From: Rhodomicrobium sp. R_RK_3 | Lineage (GTDB): Bacteria > Pseudomonadota > Alphaproteobacteria > Rhizobiales > Rhodomicrobiaceae | Assembly: GCF_002198715.1 (NCBI RefSeq) | Contig: NZ_MWLK01000023.1 | Location: forward strand, 1-64,000 | Direction of reading: 5' to 3' | DNA: 64,000 nucleotides | In this document: positions 42,403 to 52,150 of the stretch, piece after piece | How positions within the stretch are numbered: position 1 is the stretch's first letter | Layout of the letters: each line of letters begins with the position of its first letter | The notes under the pieces: model-generated | The model's database searches: none | The model's input: only the letters and a program-made list of their open reading frames with translations | What the model was told of the DNA's origin: nothing | Program-made: the position numbers and the translations under genes

Positions 42403-44469
42403 ATGACCAACGCCGGTCTTTCGCTATCAGGGCCCTCGGCGAATAGGTGGCTCGATGCCGGACAATGGGCAGCGAGGCTGCGCCCCTTTGTCCCGCCACT
42501 GCTGTTCGGCCTGCGCCTTTGGGCTGCCGTTTGTCTCGCGCTCTATCTCGCCTTCTGGCTCGAGTTGGAAAACGCCTTCTGGGCCGGAACCTCCGCCGCC
42601 ATCGTCTGCCAGCCGAGCCTTGGCGCATCCTTGCGCAAGGGCTGGTTCCGCATGGTCGGCACCGTGATCGGCGCGGTGCTGATCGTGGTGCTGACGGCAG
42701 TGTTTCCGCAGGACCGGGTCGGCTTTCTCATCGGCCTTGCGCTGCTGGGCGGCGCCTGCGCCTTCATGGCCACCGTGCTGCACAATTTCGCCAGTTACGC
42801 GGCTGCGCTGACGGGCTTCACCGCCGCGGTGATCGCGAGCGATACGCTCGGGGCGACCGGCGGCCCAAGCGATACCGTGTTCCTGTTCGCCGTCTACCGC
42901 GCCACCGAGATCTGCCTTGGCATCGTCAGCGCGGGCATCGTGCTCGGCGCGACCGATTTGGGCGATGCGCGGCGCCGGCTCGCCTCCCAGCTCGGCGCGC
43001 TCTCAGCCGAAATCAGCACCGGGCTCGCTGGCTCCCTTGCGCTCGCGGGCCAGCGCGTCCTGGCGACGAGGACGCTTCGGCGCGAGCTCGTCGGGCGGGT
43101 CATCGCCCTCGATCCGGTCATCGACCAGGCGATCGGCGAGGCCTCCGACCTGCGCCCCCGTTCGCCGGTGCTGCAAGCGGCGGTGGGCGGCCTGTTCGAG
43201 GCCTTGCGCGGCTGGTGGGTGACGGCGCTGCACCTGGAACAATTGCCGAGAAACCAGGCCCAGCGCGACGCGGACCTCGTGCTCTCCCAAATTCCGGCGG
43301 AGTTGCGCCCGGCCCCCGCGCAAGGCGGAGGCCATGAATGGATGGCCGACCCGGCCAGGATGCGCCGGGCCTGCACGACGGCGGCGCGGGCCCTTGCGGC
43401 TCTGCCTGCCCGCACGCCCTCGCTGCGGCTGTTGGCCGACCGGACCGCCGAAGCGCTGATCGGCGTCGCGCGCGCGCTCGACGGCTTGCTGCTGCTCGAC
43501 GACCCGGTGCGGAAAATCCCCCTGTCGCGGCGCTGCCGATTTCGCATTGCGGACTATCTGCCCGCTCTCATCAACGCCGCCCGGGCCTTCGTGACGATCG
43601 TCGCCGTCTCCCTGTTCTGGATCGTCACCGCCTGGCCGAGCGGCGCGCTGGCCCTCGTCTTCGCGACGATCACCGTGCTGCTGTTCTCGCCGCGCGAGAC
43701 CCTCGCCTATGCGATCACCATGGGCTTCCTGATCGGCTCCATCCTGAATATCGGCATCGCGGCGATCGTGGGCTTTGCGATTTTGCCGCAGCTCTCGACC
43801 TTTCTCGGCTTCAGTCTCGCGCTCGGTCTTGTGCTGGTCCCGGCCGGCTTCCTCATGGCTCTGCCCTGGAACATGGTCGTCTTCACGGCGGTGATCGTGA
43901 CATTCGTTCCGCTGCTCGCCCCGGCGAACCAGATGACCTACGACCCGCAGCAATTCTACAATGCCGCGCTTGCGATCGTCGTCGGGGTCGGCGCCGGTGC
44001 GTTCTCCTTCCGCCTGCTGCCGCCGATGTCGCCGACTGTGCGGACCAACCGCCTGCTGGCCATCACGCTGCGGGACATGCGCCGCCTCACGGCTAGTCCG
44101 GCCCAGCCATCGGTCTATGACTGGAAGGGCCTCATTTATAGCCGCCTCTCGGCCCTGCCCGAGCAGGCCGAGCCGCCGCAGCGCGCGCAGCTCCTGGCTG
44201 CGCTTTCGGTCGGAACCGAAATCATCCGGCTGCGCCGCGTGGCGCGCCGGTTCGATGCCCAGGCGGACCTCGACGAGGCGCTCCAGGCCATCGCCGAAGG
44301 CCGCATCCGGATCGCCATCGAACGTCTCGTGCGCCTCGACCGGAGGCTGGCCTTGCTGTCCCGCCGCAGTCCCGGCGCGCCGGTCAGGCTCCGGGCGCGC
44401 GGCAACATCCTCGCCATGTCGGAGGCGCTTCAGCAGCACGAAGCCTATTTCAGCGCGGGGGCGCGATGA
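42403..44469 (+). CDS. FUSC-family efflux protein (AaeB-like)
   Basis: 688 residues. Two hydrophobic halves, each with about five or six transmembrane helices (near residues 30-190 and 370-540), separated by large soluble helical regions, as in AaeB/FUSC pumps for aromatic acids and related compounds. YLAFWLELENAFWAGTSAAIVCQPSLGASL is typical of the first half. The ATG at 42403 (AAAGGCG upstream) begins the protein before the first helix. First gene of an AaeBXA-type operon. Confidence 0.85.
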   Translation: MTNAGLSLSGPSANRWLDAGQWAARLRPFVPPLLFGLRLWAAVCLALYLAFWLELENAFWAGTSAAIVCQPSLGASLRKGWFRMVGTVIGAVLIVVLTAVFPQDRVGFLIGLALLGGACAFMATVLHNFASYAAALTGFTAAVIASDTLGATGGPSDTVFLFAVYRATEICLGIVSAGIVLGATDLGDARRRLASQLGALSAEISTGLAGSLALAGQRVLATRTLRRELVGRVIALDPVIDQAIGEASDLRPRSPVLQAAVGGLFEALRGWWVTALHLEQLPRNQAQRDADLVLSQIPAELRPAPAQGGGHEWMADPARMRRACTTAARALAALPARTPSLRLLADRTAEALIGVARALDGLLLLDDPVRKIPLSRRCRFRIADYLPALINAARAFVTIVAVSLFWIVTAWPSGALALVFATITVLLFSPRETLAYAITMGFLIGSILNIGIAAIVGFAILPQLSTFLGFSLALGLVLVPAGFLMALPWNMVVFTAVIVTFVPLLAPANQMTYDPQQFYNAALAIVVGVGAGAFSFRLLPPMSPTVRTNRLLAITLRDMRRLTASPAQPSVYDWKGLIYSRLSALPEQAEPPQRAQLLAALSVGTEIIRLRRVARRFDAQADLDEALQAIAEGRIRIAIERLVRLDRRLALLSRRSPGAPVRLRARGNILAMSEALQQHEAYFSAGAR

Positions 44470-44669
44470 GCTTCACCGAGGTCAATCTGTTCGGCGTCTA
44501 CGTCGCCCCGATTTCGCTGATGATGCTGGCGGCATGGGTCGGCATGGTTGCGCTGCGCCGGGCGGCGGACCATTTCGGGCTGCTGCGCTACGTCTGGCAC
44601 CCGGCACTGTTCGTCTTCGCCGTCTACATGACGGTACTCTCCTCCATCGTCCTGATCGTTGCGCGTTGA
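44466..44669 (+). CDS. aaeX: DUF1656 small membrane protein (AaeX-like)
   Basis: 67 residues, two helices: VYVAPISLMMLAAWVGMVAL and a second near the C-terminus. FNLFGVYVAP-type opening and a Leu-Arg-rich middle (WHPALF) are the DUF1656 signature. These proteins are always placed between FUSC and HlyD genes and are required parts of the pump. The start overlaps the FUSC stop (ATGA). Confidence 0.9.
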   Translation: MSFTEVNLFGVYVAPISLMMLAAWVGMVALRRAADHFGLLRYVWHPALFVFAVYMTVLSSIVLIVAR

Positions 44670-44678
44670 GGTGACCTG

Positions 44679-45665
44679 ATGTCCGACGTCAAATCGAGAT
44701 TGGAGCCCGTTGCCAGGGAAGGGGAGGGGCGAGAAGCGCCGCGCCGCGTGGAGAGCGTCGCTGCCACGCCCGGCAAGCCGAGGACGCTCAAGCTGCTGGG
44801 GCCGGTCCTCGTCACGCTGAGCGCCCTGGCGGTGGCGGCCTGGCTGAGCTGGGCGACGTGGAGTGTCTATATGGGCGCGCCCTGGACCCGCGACGGCACG
44901 GTGCGCGCCTATGTCGTCACCATGGCGCCCGAGGTCGCGGGCCGCATCGTCGAACTGCCGGTCGCCGACAATCAGTTCGTGCGCAAGGGCGACCTGCTGA
45001 TGGTGGTCGATCCAACCAACTATAAGATCGCCGTCGCGCTCGGCGAGGCGGCGGTGGCGCAGACCAAGGCCGCCTCGCAGAATGCCCAGATCGAGTCGAA
45101 CCGGCGGCAGAAGCTGGATGATCTGGCCGTGTCGGACGAGGTGAAGCAGACCTTTGCCAGCAACGCCATCAGCGCATACGCCGTCTATCAAGCAGCGCTC
45201 GCCAATCTCGATCAGGCGCGGGTCAATCTCGAGCGCACGCGCATCCTCGCCCCGGTCAACGGCTATGTGACCAACCTGCTGGCGCGGCTCGGCGATTACG
45301 TCACCGTCGGCGAGAACACCATTTCGCTCGTCGATGCCGATTCATTCTGGGTCGACGGTTATTTCGAGGAATTCGCCCTCGACCGCATCCGTGAAGGCGC
45401 TCCGGCCCAAATCAAGCTGATGGGCTACGGCCAGATCGTTCGCGGGCATGTCCAGGGCATCGCGCGCGGCATCAACATCCCGAACGCGCAGCCCAACGAC
45501 CAGGGGCTGGCGACGGTCAACCCGATCTTCACCTGGGTGCGGCTGGCGCAGCGCGTGCCGGTCAGGATCCACATCGATCAGGTTCCGGACGGCGTGCGCC
45601 TCGTCGCCGGCCTTACGGCGACCGTGCAGATCGACACGGACGACCCGAAACCGCCATTGCGTTAG
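44679..45665 (+). CDS. HlyD-family periplasmic adaptor (AaeA-like)
   Basis: 328 residues. One anchor helix (TLSALAVAAWLSWATWSVYM, ~residues 40-60), then the biotinyl-lipoyl half motif RDGTVRAYVVTMAPEVAGRI, a helical hairpin (~105-175), and the second lipoyl half LAPVNGYVTNLLARLGDYV. It bridges the FUSC pump to an outer-membrane channel, completing a tripartite efflux system. It follows DUF1656 by nine bases. No outer-membrane component is in the window. Confidence 0.88.
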   Translation: MSDVKSRLEPVAREGEGREAPRRVESVAATPGKPRTLKLLGPVLVTLSALAVAAWLSWATWSVYMGAPWTRDGTVRAYVVTMAPEVAGRIVELPVADNQFVRKGDLLMVVDPTNYKIAVALGEAAVAQTKAASQNAQIESNRRQKLDDLAVSDEVKQTFASNAISAYAVYQAALANLDQARVNLERTRILAPVNGYVTNLLARLGDYVTVGENTISLVDADSFWVDGYFEEFALDRIREGAPAQIKLMGYGQIVRGHVQGIARGINIPNAQPNDQGLATVNPIFTWVRLAQRVPVRIHIDQVPDGVRLVAGLTATVQIDTDDPKPPLR

Positions 45666-45742
45666 CGGCATTATTTTGGTTCGAAGCAAAACGATGCCTG
45701 GCCGGCGCGCAAGGTCTACGAAACGGCCCTCGCGCGTGACGA

Positions 45743-46684
45743 TCAGGCCTTGTTCGAGCGGAACTGCGCTCGGAACGGGCTCGCCGGATAGACACCGACG
45801 ATCCGGAATTCCGAGGAGAAAAACTGGCATTCCTCCAGCGCCAGCCGCACCGGCGTGTCATCCGGGTGGCCTTCGACATCGGCGTAGAACATCGTCGCGG
45901 TGAAGGCGCCGTCCACCATGTAGGATTCCAGCTTGGTCATGTTGACGCCGTTGGTGGCGAAACCGCCGAGCGCCTTGTAGAGCGCGGCGGGCACGTTGCG
46001 GACGCGGAAGATGAAGGTCGTCACCACCGCGCCATTGCCGGATGCGGCGTCGTCGCGGTCGGCGGAGAGAGTGATGAATCGGGTGGTGTTGTGCTCGGCA
46101 TCCTCGATGTCGCTGCGCAGGATTTTTAGCCCGTAAATTTCCGCCGCCAGCTTCGAGGCGATCACCGCCTTCGTCACGTCGCGCTCCTCGGCCAGCATCC
46201 GCGCCGAGCCGGCGGTGTCGGCCTCGATGACGGGGCGCAGCCCGAGTTCGCGGATGATCTTGCGGCACTGGCCGAGCGCGTGGGTGTGGCTGTGGATGGT
46301 CTTCAGATCCTCCAGCCGAGCTTCCGGCAGCACCAGGAGCTGATGATAGATGCGCTCGAAATGCTCGCCGACAATGTACAGATCCGAGCCGGGCAGCAGA
46401 TGATGCACATCGGCGACGCGGCCGGCGACGGAATTTTCGATCGGGATCAGCGCGTAGCGGCCGAGGCCCTGATGCAGCGCGGCGAGCGCATCCTCGAAGG
46501 TCCCGCAAGGCTCCGGGCGCATGTCGGGGAAGGCGTTAAGGCACGCGACATGCGAATTGGCGCCGAGCTCGCCCTGGAACAGCACGACATTGCGGGCCTT
46601 GGCGCTGAGGCCAGGGCGTTTCGCGGCGGTGGCTTTGGGCTTCTTGGCGGCGCGGTTCTCAGGCGATGACATCGTTTTGACCAT
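45743..46684 (-). CDS. pheA: Prephenate dehydratase
   Basis: 313 residues. Makes phenylpyruvate from prephenate in phenylalanine biosynthesis. After a basic ~30-residue N-terminus, the dehydratase domain starts VVLFQGELGANSH, has IPIENSVAGRVADV and the catalytic-loop NTTRFI, then a C-terminal ACT domain (NVPAALYKALGGFATNGVNMTKLES) for Phe feedback inhibition. No chorismate mutase domain. Same strand and directly after kdsB, a common rhizobial order. Confidence 0.93.
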   Translation of the reverse strand: MVKTMSSPENRAAKKPKATAAKRPGLSAKARNVVLFQGELGANSHVACLNAFPDMRPEPCGTFEDALAALHQGLGRYALIPIENSVAGRVADVHHLLPGSDLYIVGEHFERIYHQLLVLPEARLEDLKTIHSHTHALGQCRKIIRELGLRPVIEADTAGSARMLAEERDVTKAVIASKLAAEIYGLKILRSDIEDAEHNTTRFITLSADRDDAASGNGAVVTTFIFRVRNVPAALYKALGGFATNGVNMTKLESYMVDGAFTATMFYADVEGHPDDTPVRLALEECQFFSSEFRIVGVYPASPFRAQFRSNKA

Positions 46685-46688
46685 GACT

Positions 46689-47432
46689 TCAGGACTGGGC
46701 GGCGGCGAAATAGGCGCGGACTTTCTCCAGGTCGTCGGGCGTGTCGACGCTCATCGGCACGGCGCCGGCGATCTTGGCATCGATGCGCATCCCCGCCTCC
46801 AGCGCACGCAATTGCTCAAGTTTCTCGCGCAACTCAAGCGTGGAAGGCGGCAGCGCGACGAAACGCGCCAGCGCCGCGCGGCGATAGGCGTAGAGCCCGA
46901 TATGGTGATAGAGCGGCCCCGCGCCGAATGGCGCGGCGGCGCGGGTAAAATACAGCGCGCGCAAAATGCCGTCGCCGCCGGTCGGCGTGCCGATCAGCTT
47001 GACGACGCTCGGCTCGGTGACGCTCGAGGGATCGCTGATCGGCGTCGCCAGTGTGGCGATGTCGACGGCAGGGTCGGCGAGCGGCAGGAGGCAGTCGCGG
47101 ATGAGCGCGGGGTCGAGCGCGGGCTGGTCGCCCTGCACATTGACGATGATCCCGGCCTCGCCGCTCGGGTCGAAGAGACCGGCCGCCTCGTACACCCGGT
47201 CGGACCCGCTCGGGTGATCGGCGCGCGTCATCACGGCGCGGCCGCCCACCTTTTCCACTACCGCCGCGATCTCGGCCGCGTCCGTCGCCACCACCACGTC
47301 GCCCGCCTCGGCTTCCATGGCGCGGCGCCAGACATGCACGATCATCGGCTCGCCCGCGATGTCGGCCAAAGGCTTGCGCGGAAGACGCGCCGCGCCGATT
47401 CGTGATGGGATAACAATCAAGGGTCTTGCCAT
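46689..47432 (-). CDS. kdsB: 3-deoxy-manno-octulosonate cytidylyltransferase
   Basis: 247 residues. Activates KDO as CMP-KDO for lipopolysaccharide. The nucleotide-binding opening [20 protein letters not shown] is the family mark (PAR-GSTR-PGKPL in E. coli), with [23 protein letters not shown], and a [12 protein letters not shown] stretch. Ends four bases before pheA starts. Indicates a Gram-negative host with KDO-containing LPS. Confidence 0.93.
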   Translation of the reverse strand: MARPLIVIPSRIGAARLPRKPLADIAGEPMIVHVWRRAMEAEAGDVVVATDAAEIAAVVEKVGGRAVMTRADHPSGSDRVYEAAGLFDPSGEAGIIVNVQGDQPALDPALIRDCLLPLADPAVDIATLATPISDPSSVTEPSVVKLIGTPTGGDGILRALYFTRAAAPFGAGPLYHHIGLYAYRRAALARFVALPPSTLELREKLEQLRALEAGMRIDAKIAGAVPMSVDTPDDLEKVRAYFAAAQS

Positions 47433-47636
47433 TCGCGCGTCCTTTCCGTCTTATTCGCCCCATCGACGCCAGGGCTTGCCGGAGGCCGCGCACCAAGCTG
47501 AGACAATTCGCCCGCGTTGAGGGCTTTTTCTGCGCCACGAGCTGTCGTATTGGCAAGAAGGAAAATCCTTGGGGAATGGGTAAGGCGCGCGGGCTAACTT
47601 CGCACGGCAGCCGACGGGAAGAAGAGAGGACCGCAA

Positions 47637-48209
47637 ATGGATAAGATGACGGTCAATATGATCGCAGGCGCGGTTCTGTCCGCGCTGCTGGTCGTATTTG
47701 GCGCCAATACCGCGATCGACATTCTTTATCCGCGCGGCGGCGGTCCCGAGGCGCCGGTCGAGTCGCATGCGGCTTCCGCCCCGGCGGCCCCTGCGGATGC
47801 CGGTCCCGCCCAGCCTTTGCCTGTGCTGTTGGCGAGCGGCAATGCGGAAGCGGGCGCCGGCGTCGCCAAGAAATGCGCCGCCTGCCACAGTTTCGAGAAG
47901 GACGGGCCGAACAAGATCGGCCCCAATCTCTACGGCGTCGTCGGACGCCCGGTCGCCAGCCATGGCGGCTTTGCCTATTCGGAAGCGCTGAAGGCCTATG
48001 GCGGCAATTGGGATTACGAGAAGCTGAATTGCTTCCTGCACAACCCCAAAACCTGCGTGCCGGGCACCAAGATGGCCTTTGCCGGCCTACAGGACAAGGA
48101 TCGCGCCAACGCCATCGCCTATCTGCGCTCGGTCAGCCCGGATGCGCCGCCGCTGCCGGCCGCCTCCGCGGCGCCGGCCACCAAAGAGGCGTCCGCCGCG
48201 CACAAATGA
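47637..48209 (+). CDS. cycM: Membrane-anchored cytochrome c (CycM-type)
   Basis: 190 residues. An uncleaved N-terminal helix (VNMIAGAVLSALLVVFGAN), an Ala/Pro-rich linker, and a class I cytochrome c domain with CAACHSF heme site and axial Met in GTKMAFAG. Ends in an Ala-rich disordered tail. The gene transcribes away from kdsB, an arrangement kept in Bradyrhizobium and Rhizobium. It carries electrons between the bc1 complex and oxidases. Confidence 0.92.
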   Translation: MDKMTVNMIAGAVLSALLVVFGANTAIDILYPRGGGPEAPVESHAASAPAAPADAGPAQPLPVLLASGNAEAGAGVAKKCAACHSFEKDGPNKIGPNLYGVVGRPVASHGGFAYSEALKAYGGNWDYEKLNCFLHNPKTCVPGTKMAFAGLQDKDRANAIAYLRSVSPDAPPLPAASAAPATKEASAAHK

Positions 48210-48240
48210 TGGCCCGGCATTCGCCGCATCTTCAGAAGTT

Positions 48241-48280
48241 CAAGCACCGCCACGCCGCAAGGCTGGCGGTGCTTGCGTTT
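48241..48280 (+). terminator. Rho-independent terminator after cycM
   Basis: Twelve base pairs (CAAGCACCGCCA / TGGCGGTGCTTG) with an 11-base loop followed by GCGTTTTG, 31 bases after the cycM stop. Confidence 0.8.
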
Positions 48281-48413
48281 TGTGCATTTACCATCGTCCG
48301 GCGCATGACCGATTTTTAATTTGGTCTTGGCATCGCCCGGTTCCATTCTAAGGCTGATAATTAGGTTGTGTACGGCCGCGTGTCTGGCCGCCCAAACCAG
48401 AAATGAGATCAAG

Positions 48414-50264
48414 ATGACCCGGCTGCTTTCCGGCCTGAAATTGCTCAGCTTTTCCGCTCTCGTCGCGCTGACCGCTGCCTCCGCGCAGGCGCAGGAGCAG
48501 GAAAAGCACTATGCCATGTCCCTGACCGGTGCGCCCAAATATGGCCCGGATTTCAAGCATTTCGACTATGTGAACCCGAATGCGCCGAAGGGCGGCTCCG
48601 TTCGCATGGTCGCCAACGGGACGTTCGACACGTTTAATCTGATTCCCTATCGCGGCCTGCCGGCGGCGGGCCTCGGCCTGATCTACGATCAGCTCATGGT
48701 GACCAGCCTCGACGAATCCTCGACCGAATATCCGCAGATCGCGGAATGGGTCTCCTACCCCGCCGATTTCTCCTCGGCCACCTATAAGCTGCGCGAACAG
48801 GCGCGCTGGCATGACGGCAAGCCGATCACACCGGAAGACGTTATATTCAGCTTCAATGTGCAGAAAGAAAACAATCCGCGCATCGCGCTGTATTACAAGA
48901 ATGTCTCCGAAGCGAAAAAGACCGGCGACCACGAAGTCACCTTCTATTTCGACGAAAAGAACAACCGCGAATTGCCGCAGATCATCGGCCAGCTCAACAT
49001 CCTGCCCAAGCATTTCTACGACAATGCCGGCGGCGCCGCCCGCGATCCGGCCAAGACCTGGATGGATATTCCGCTCGGCAGCGGCCCGTACCGCATCAAG
49101 GCTTTCGAGCCGGGCCGCTACGTGACCTATGAGCGGGTGAAGGACTATTGGGGCGCCGGCCTGCCGATCAATGTCGGCCAAAACAATATCGACGAAGTGC
49201 GCTTCGACTATTACCGCGAGCGCCAGGTTGCATTCGAGGCGTTCAAGGCCGGGCAGATCGACTATTTCAACGAAAACTCGGCCAAGAGCTGGGCGACCAA
49301 TTACGAATTTCCGGCCATCACGGCGGGCAAGGTCGTCAAGCGCGGCGACATCCAGCTCAAGAATCCTGAGGCAATGCAGGGCTTCGTCCTCAACACGCGC
49401 CGGGCCAAATTCGCCGACCCGCGGGTGCGGCGCGCCTTCAACCTGGTCTATAATTTCGAGTGGATGAACCAGAACCTGTTCTATGGCCAGTATAAGCGCG
49501 TCTCCAGCTTCTTCGAGAATACCGAGCTCGCGGCGAAGGGGCTGCCCCAGGGTCAGGAGCTGGAGATCCTGAATACGGTTCGCGACCAGGTGCCGCCGGA
49601 AGTGTTCACCACCGAATATACCAACCCCGTGAACGGCGCGACGCCCGAGATCGACCGCAAGAATTGGCGCGAGGCGGTGAAGCTCCTGCAGGAAGCGGGC
49701 TGGTTCATCAAGGACGGCGTGCTGGTGAATGCCAAGACCGGCGAGAAAATGTCCGTCGAGTTTTTGGTCGTGCAGCCGGAATTCGAGCGCATCGTCAATT
49801 TCTACCGCGACGGGCTGAAGAAACTCGGCGTCGATGTCTCCGTGCGGATGATCGACGCGGCGCAATATCAGAAGCGCACTGATGAGTTCGATTTCGACAT
49901 CATCGTCGATAATTTCGGCCAGTCGGAATCGCCGGGCAATGAGCAGCGCGATTTCTGGGGCTCGGCGGCGGCGGACCGGCCCGGCAGCCAGAACACCATC
50001 GGCATCAAGAACCCGGCCGTCGACAAGCTGATCGACCGCATCATCTTCGCCAAGGACCGCGCCGAACTGGTCGCCGCCACGCGGGCGCTCGACCGGGTGC
50101 TGCTCTGGAACTTCTACATCGTGCCGCAATATTATTCGCCGTATCAACGCATCGCTTATTGGAATAAATACAGCCATCCCGATGTCCTGCCCTCGCGCAC
50201 TGTCGGATTTCCGACCGTTTGGTGGTATGACGAGGCCAAGGCAGCAAAGCTTGCGACTCAATAA
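48414..50264 (+). CDS. yejA: Peptide ABC transporter substrate-binding protein (YejA, copy 1)
   Basis: 616 residues. Sec signal peptide MTRLLSGLKLLSFSALVALTA, cleaved near AQA. The mature protein is an SBP_bac_5-type solute binder: FDYVNPNAPKGGSVRMV, WHDGKPITPEDVIFSF, GSGPYRIKAFEPGRYVTYERV, and a C-terminal YNKYSHPDVLPSRTVGFPTVWWYDE-like end. ATG 48414 begins the signal peptide. First gene of the yej operon, followed by a paralogue 27 bases on. YejABEF takes up peptides, including microcin C. Confidence 0.92.
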   Translation: MTRLLSGLKLLSFSALVALTAASAQAQEQEKHYAMSLTGAPKYGPDFKHFDYVNPNAPKGGSVRMVANGTFDTFNLIPYRGLPAAGLGLIYDQLMVTSLDESSTEYPQIAEWVSYPADFSSATYKLREQARWHDGKPITPEDVIFSFNVQKENNPRIALYYKNVSEAKKTGDHEVTFYFDEKNNRELPQIIGQLNILPKHFYDNAGGAARDPAKTWMDIPLGSGPYRIKAFEPGRYVTYERVKDYWGAGLPINVGQNNIDEVRFDYYRERQVAFEAFKAGQIDYFNENSAKSWATNYEFPAITAGKVVKRGDIQLKNPEAMQGFVLNTRRAKFADPRVRRAFNLVYNFEWMNQNLFYGQYKRVSSFFENTELAAKGLPQGQELEILNTVRDQVPPEVFTTEYTNPVNGATPEIDRKNWREAVKLLQEAGWFIKDGVLVNAKTGEKMSVEFLVVQPEFERIVNFYRDGLKKLGVDVSVRMIDAAQYQKRTDEFDFDIIVDNFGQSESPGNEQRDFWGSAAADRPGSQNTIGIKNPAVDKLIDRIIFAKDRAELVAATRALDRVLLWNFYIVPQYYSPYQRIAYWNKYSHPDVLPSRTVGFPTVWWYDEAKAAKLATQ

Positions 50265-50291
50265 TTTGCAAAATTCAACCAGGTCAAAGAC

Positions 50292-52127
50292 GTGGTGAAC
50301 ACAAAAGCTCAGGCATTTTTCGCAACCATTGGACTTCTTTGCGTTTTTGCCGCCCCGGCCGGCGCCGCGGAAAAACGGCACGGCCTCTCGGCCTTCGGCG
50401 ATCTGGCCTATCCGGCCGATTTCCAGCATTTCAACTATGTGAACCCGGACGCCCCAAAGGGCGGCCGGCTCTCCACCATCGGCACCAGCTCGGTGCTGAC
50501 CTTCAACAGCTTCAACCCGTTCATCATCCGGGACGACCCGGCGCAGGGCCTCGAATTCCTGTTCGACAGCCTGATGGTGCGCGCCCAGGACGAACCGGAC
50601 TCCATGTATGGGCTGATCGCACAATCGGCCGAAGTCGCCGACGACAAGCGCTCGGTGACCTTCTATCTGCGCCCCGAGGCCAAATTCCGCGACGGCACGC
50701 CGCTGACCGCCGAGGACGTGGTGTTCTCCTATGAGAAGCTTCGCGACCCGACCAAGGCGCATCCGTCCTACGCCGCGCCGCTGCGCGACGTCGCCAAGGG
50801 CGAGGTGATCGATCCGCATACCGTGCGCTTCAGCTTCACTGGCGATAACCTGCGCGACCTGCCGAGCATCGTCGCCGGCCTGCCGATCCTGTCCAAGGCG
50901 CATTACGACAAGGTCGACTTCTACAAGCCCTCGCTGGAGCCCCCTATGGCGTCCGGCCCCTATGAGATCGGCGAATATAAGCCCGGCACCTTCATTTCGT
51001 ACAAGCGGCGCCCGGACTATTGGGCGGCCAACCTTCCGGTGATGCGCGGCCGGTTCAATTTCGACGAGATCCGCTACGAATATTTCCGGGACCGCACCGC
51101 CGGCATGGAGGCGTTCAAGGCCGGCGCCTATGATCTGCGCGAGGAATTCACCTCCAAGACCTGGGCGACCGAATATAATTTCCCCCATATCAAGAACGGC
51201 AAGGTCAAGCTGGTGACGCTGCCCGACGGCAGTCCGTCAGGCGCGCAAGGCTGGTTCATCAATACGAGGCGGGAGAAATTCGCCGATCCGCGCGTGCGCA
51301 AGGCTCTCGACTACGCCTTCGATTTCGAATGGACCAACAAGAACCTGTTCTATGGGCTGTACAAGCGCACCAACAGCTATTTCGTCAATTCAGACATTGA
51401 GGCGAAAGGGCCGCCCAGCGAGGCCGAGCTGAAGCTGTTGGAGCCGTTCCGCGACAAGCTGCCTGCGGAAGTTTTCGGCGAGCCGTATAATCCGCCTGTC
51501 AGCGACGGCAGCGGCCGCGACAGGAAGCTGCTCACCACCGCCTCGAAACTGCTGACCGAGGCCGGCTGGACCGTCAACGCGCAAGGCGTCCGCGTCAACG
51601 CCAAGGGTGAGCCGCTGTCGCTAGAATTGCTGATGGACGAGCCGAGTCTTGAAAAGATCTTCGGCTTCTGGGTCGAGAAGCTGAAATCGATCGGCATCCA
51701 GGCCTCGATCCGCAATATCGACAGCGCGCAATATCAGTCGCGCCTGAAAGACTTCGATTTCGACATCGACATGTCCCGCTATTCGCTCGACGTGACGCCC
51801 GGCCCGGAAGTCCGGCTGTTCTGGAGCTCGGAGGCCGCCAGGACCAAGGGCAGCCGCAACCTGGCCGGCATCGCCGACCCGGTGGTGGATGCTCTGACCG
51901 AAAAAATGCTCAACGCCACCAGCCGGGACGAATTGCGCACGGCGGGCAACGCCCTCGACCGGGTGCTGCGCGCCGGCCATTACTGGGTGCCGCAATGGTA
52001 CAAGGCCGCCCACAACATCGCCTTTTGGGACCGCTTCTCCTGGCCCGCGATCAAGCCGAAATATGACCGCGGCATCCAGGACACCTGGTGGTATGACGCC
52101 GAAAAGGCCGCCAAGCTGGGCCAATAG
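50292..52127 (+). CDS. yejA: Peptide ABC transporter substrate-binding protein (YejA, copy 2)
   Basis: 611 residues from GTG 50292. Signal peptide with hydrophobic FFATIGLLCVFAAPAGAA. It is a full paralogue of the preceding gene: FQHFNYVNPDAPKGGRL, FRDGTPLTAEDVVFSYEKL, SGPYEIGEYKPGTFISY, and DTWWYDAEKAAKLGQ at the end. Both copies share one operon, which probably widens the peptide range served by one permease. Such tandem YejA genes are usual in rhizobia. Confidence 0.92.
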   Translation: MVNTKAQAFFATIGLLCVFAAPAGAAEKRHGLSAFGDLAYPADFQHFNYVNPDAPKGGRLSTIGTSSVLTFNSFNPFIIRDDPAQGLEFLFDSLMVRAQDEPDSMYGLIAQSAEVADDKRSVTFYLRPEAKFRDGTPLTAEDVVFSYEKLRDPTKAHPSYAAPLRDVAKGEVIDPHTVRFSFTGDNLRDLPSIVAGLPILSKAHYDKVDFYKPSLEPPMASGPYEIGEYKPGTFISYKRRPDYWAANLPVMRGRFNFDEIRYEYFRDRTAGMEAFKAGAYDLREEFTSKTWATEYNFPHIKNGKVKLVTLPDGSPSGAQGWFINTRREKFADPRVRKALDYAFDFEWTNKNLFYGLYKRTNSYFVNSDIEAKGPPSEAELKLLEPFRDKLPAEVFGEPYNPPVSDGSGRDRKLLTTASKLLTEAGWTVNAQGVRVNAKGEPLSLELLMDEPSLEKIFGFWVEKLKSIGIQASIRNIDSAQYQSRLKDFDFDIDMSRYSLDVTPGPEVRLFWSSEAARTKGSRNLAGIADPVVDALTEKMLNATSRDELRTAGNALDRVLRAGHYWVPQWYKAAHNIAFWDRFSWPAIKPKYDRGIQDTWWYDAEKAAKLGQ

Positions 52128-52150
52128 GACGGAAAGAAGCCGACTGCACC

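Noticed and set aside
48348-51188. 946-codon open frame opposite the yejA genes
   Set aside because: High-GC antisense shadow of two clear substrate-binding proteins; no family match. Similar shadows oppose many genes here.
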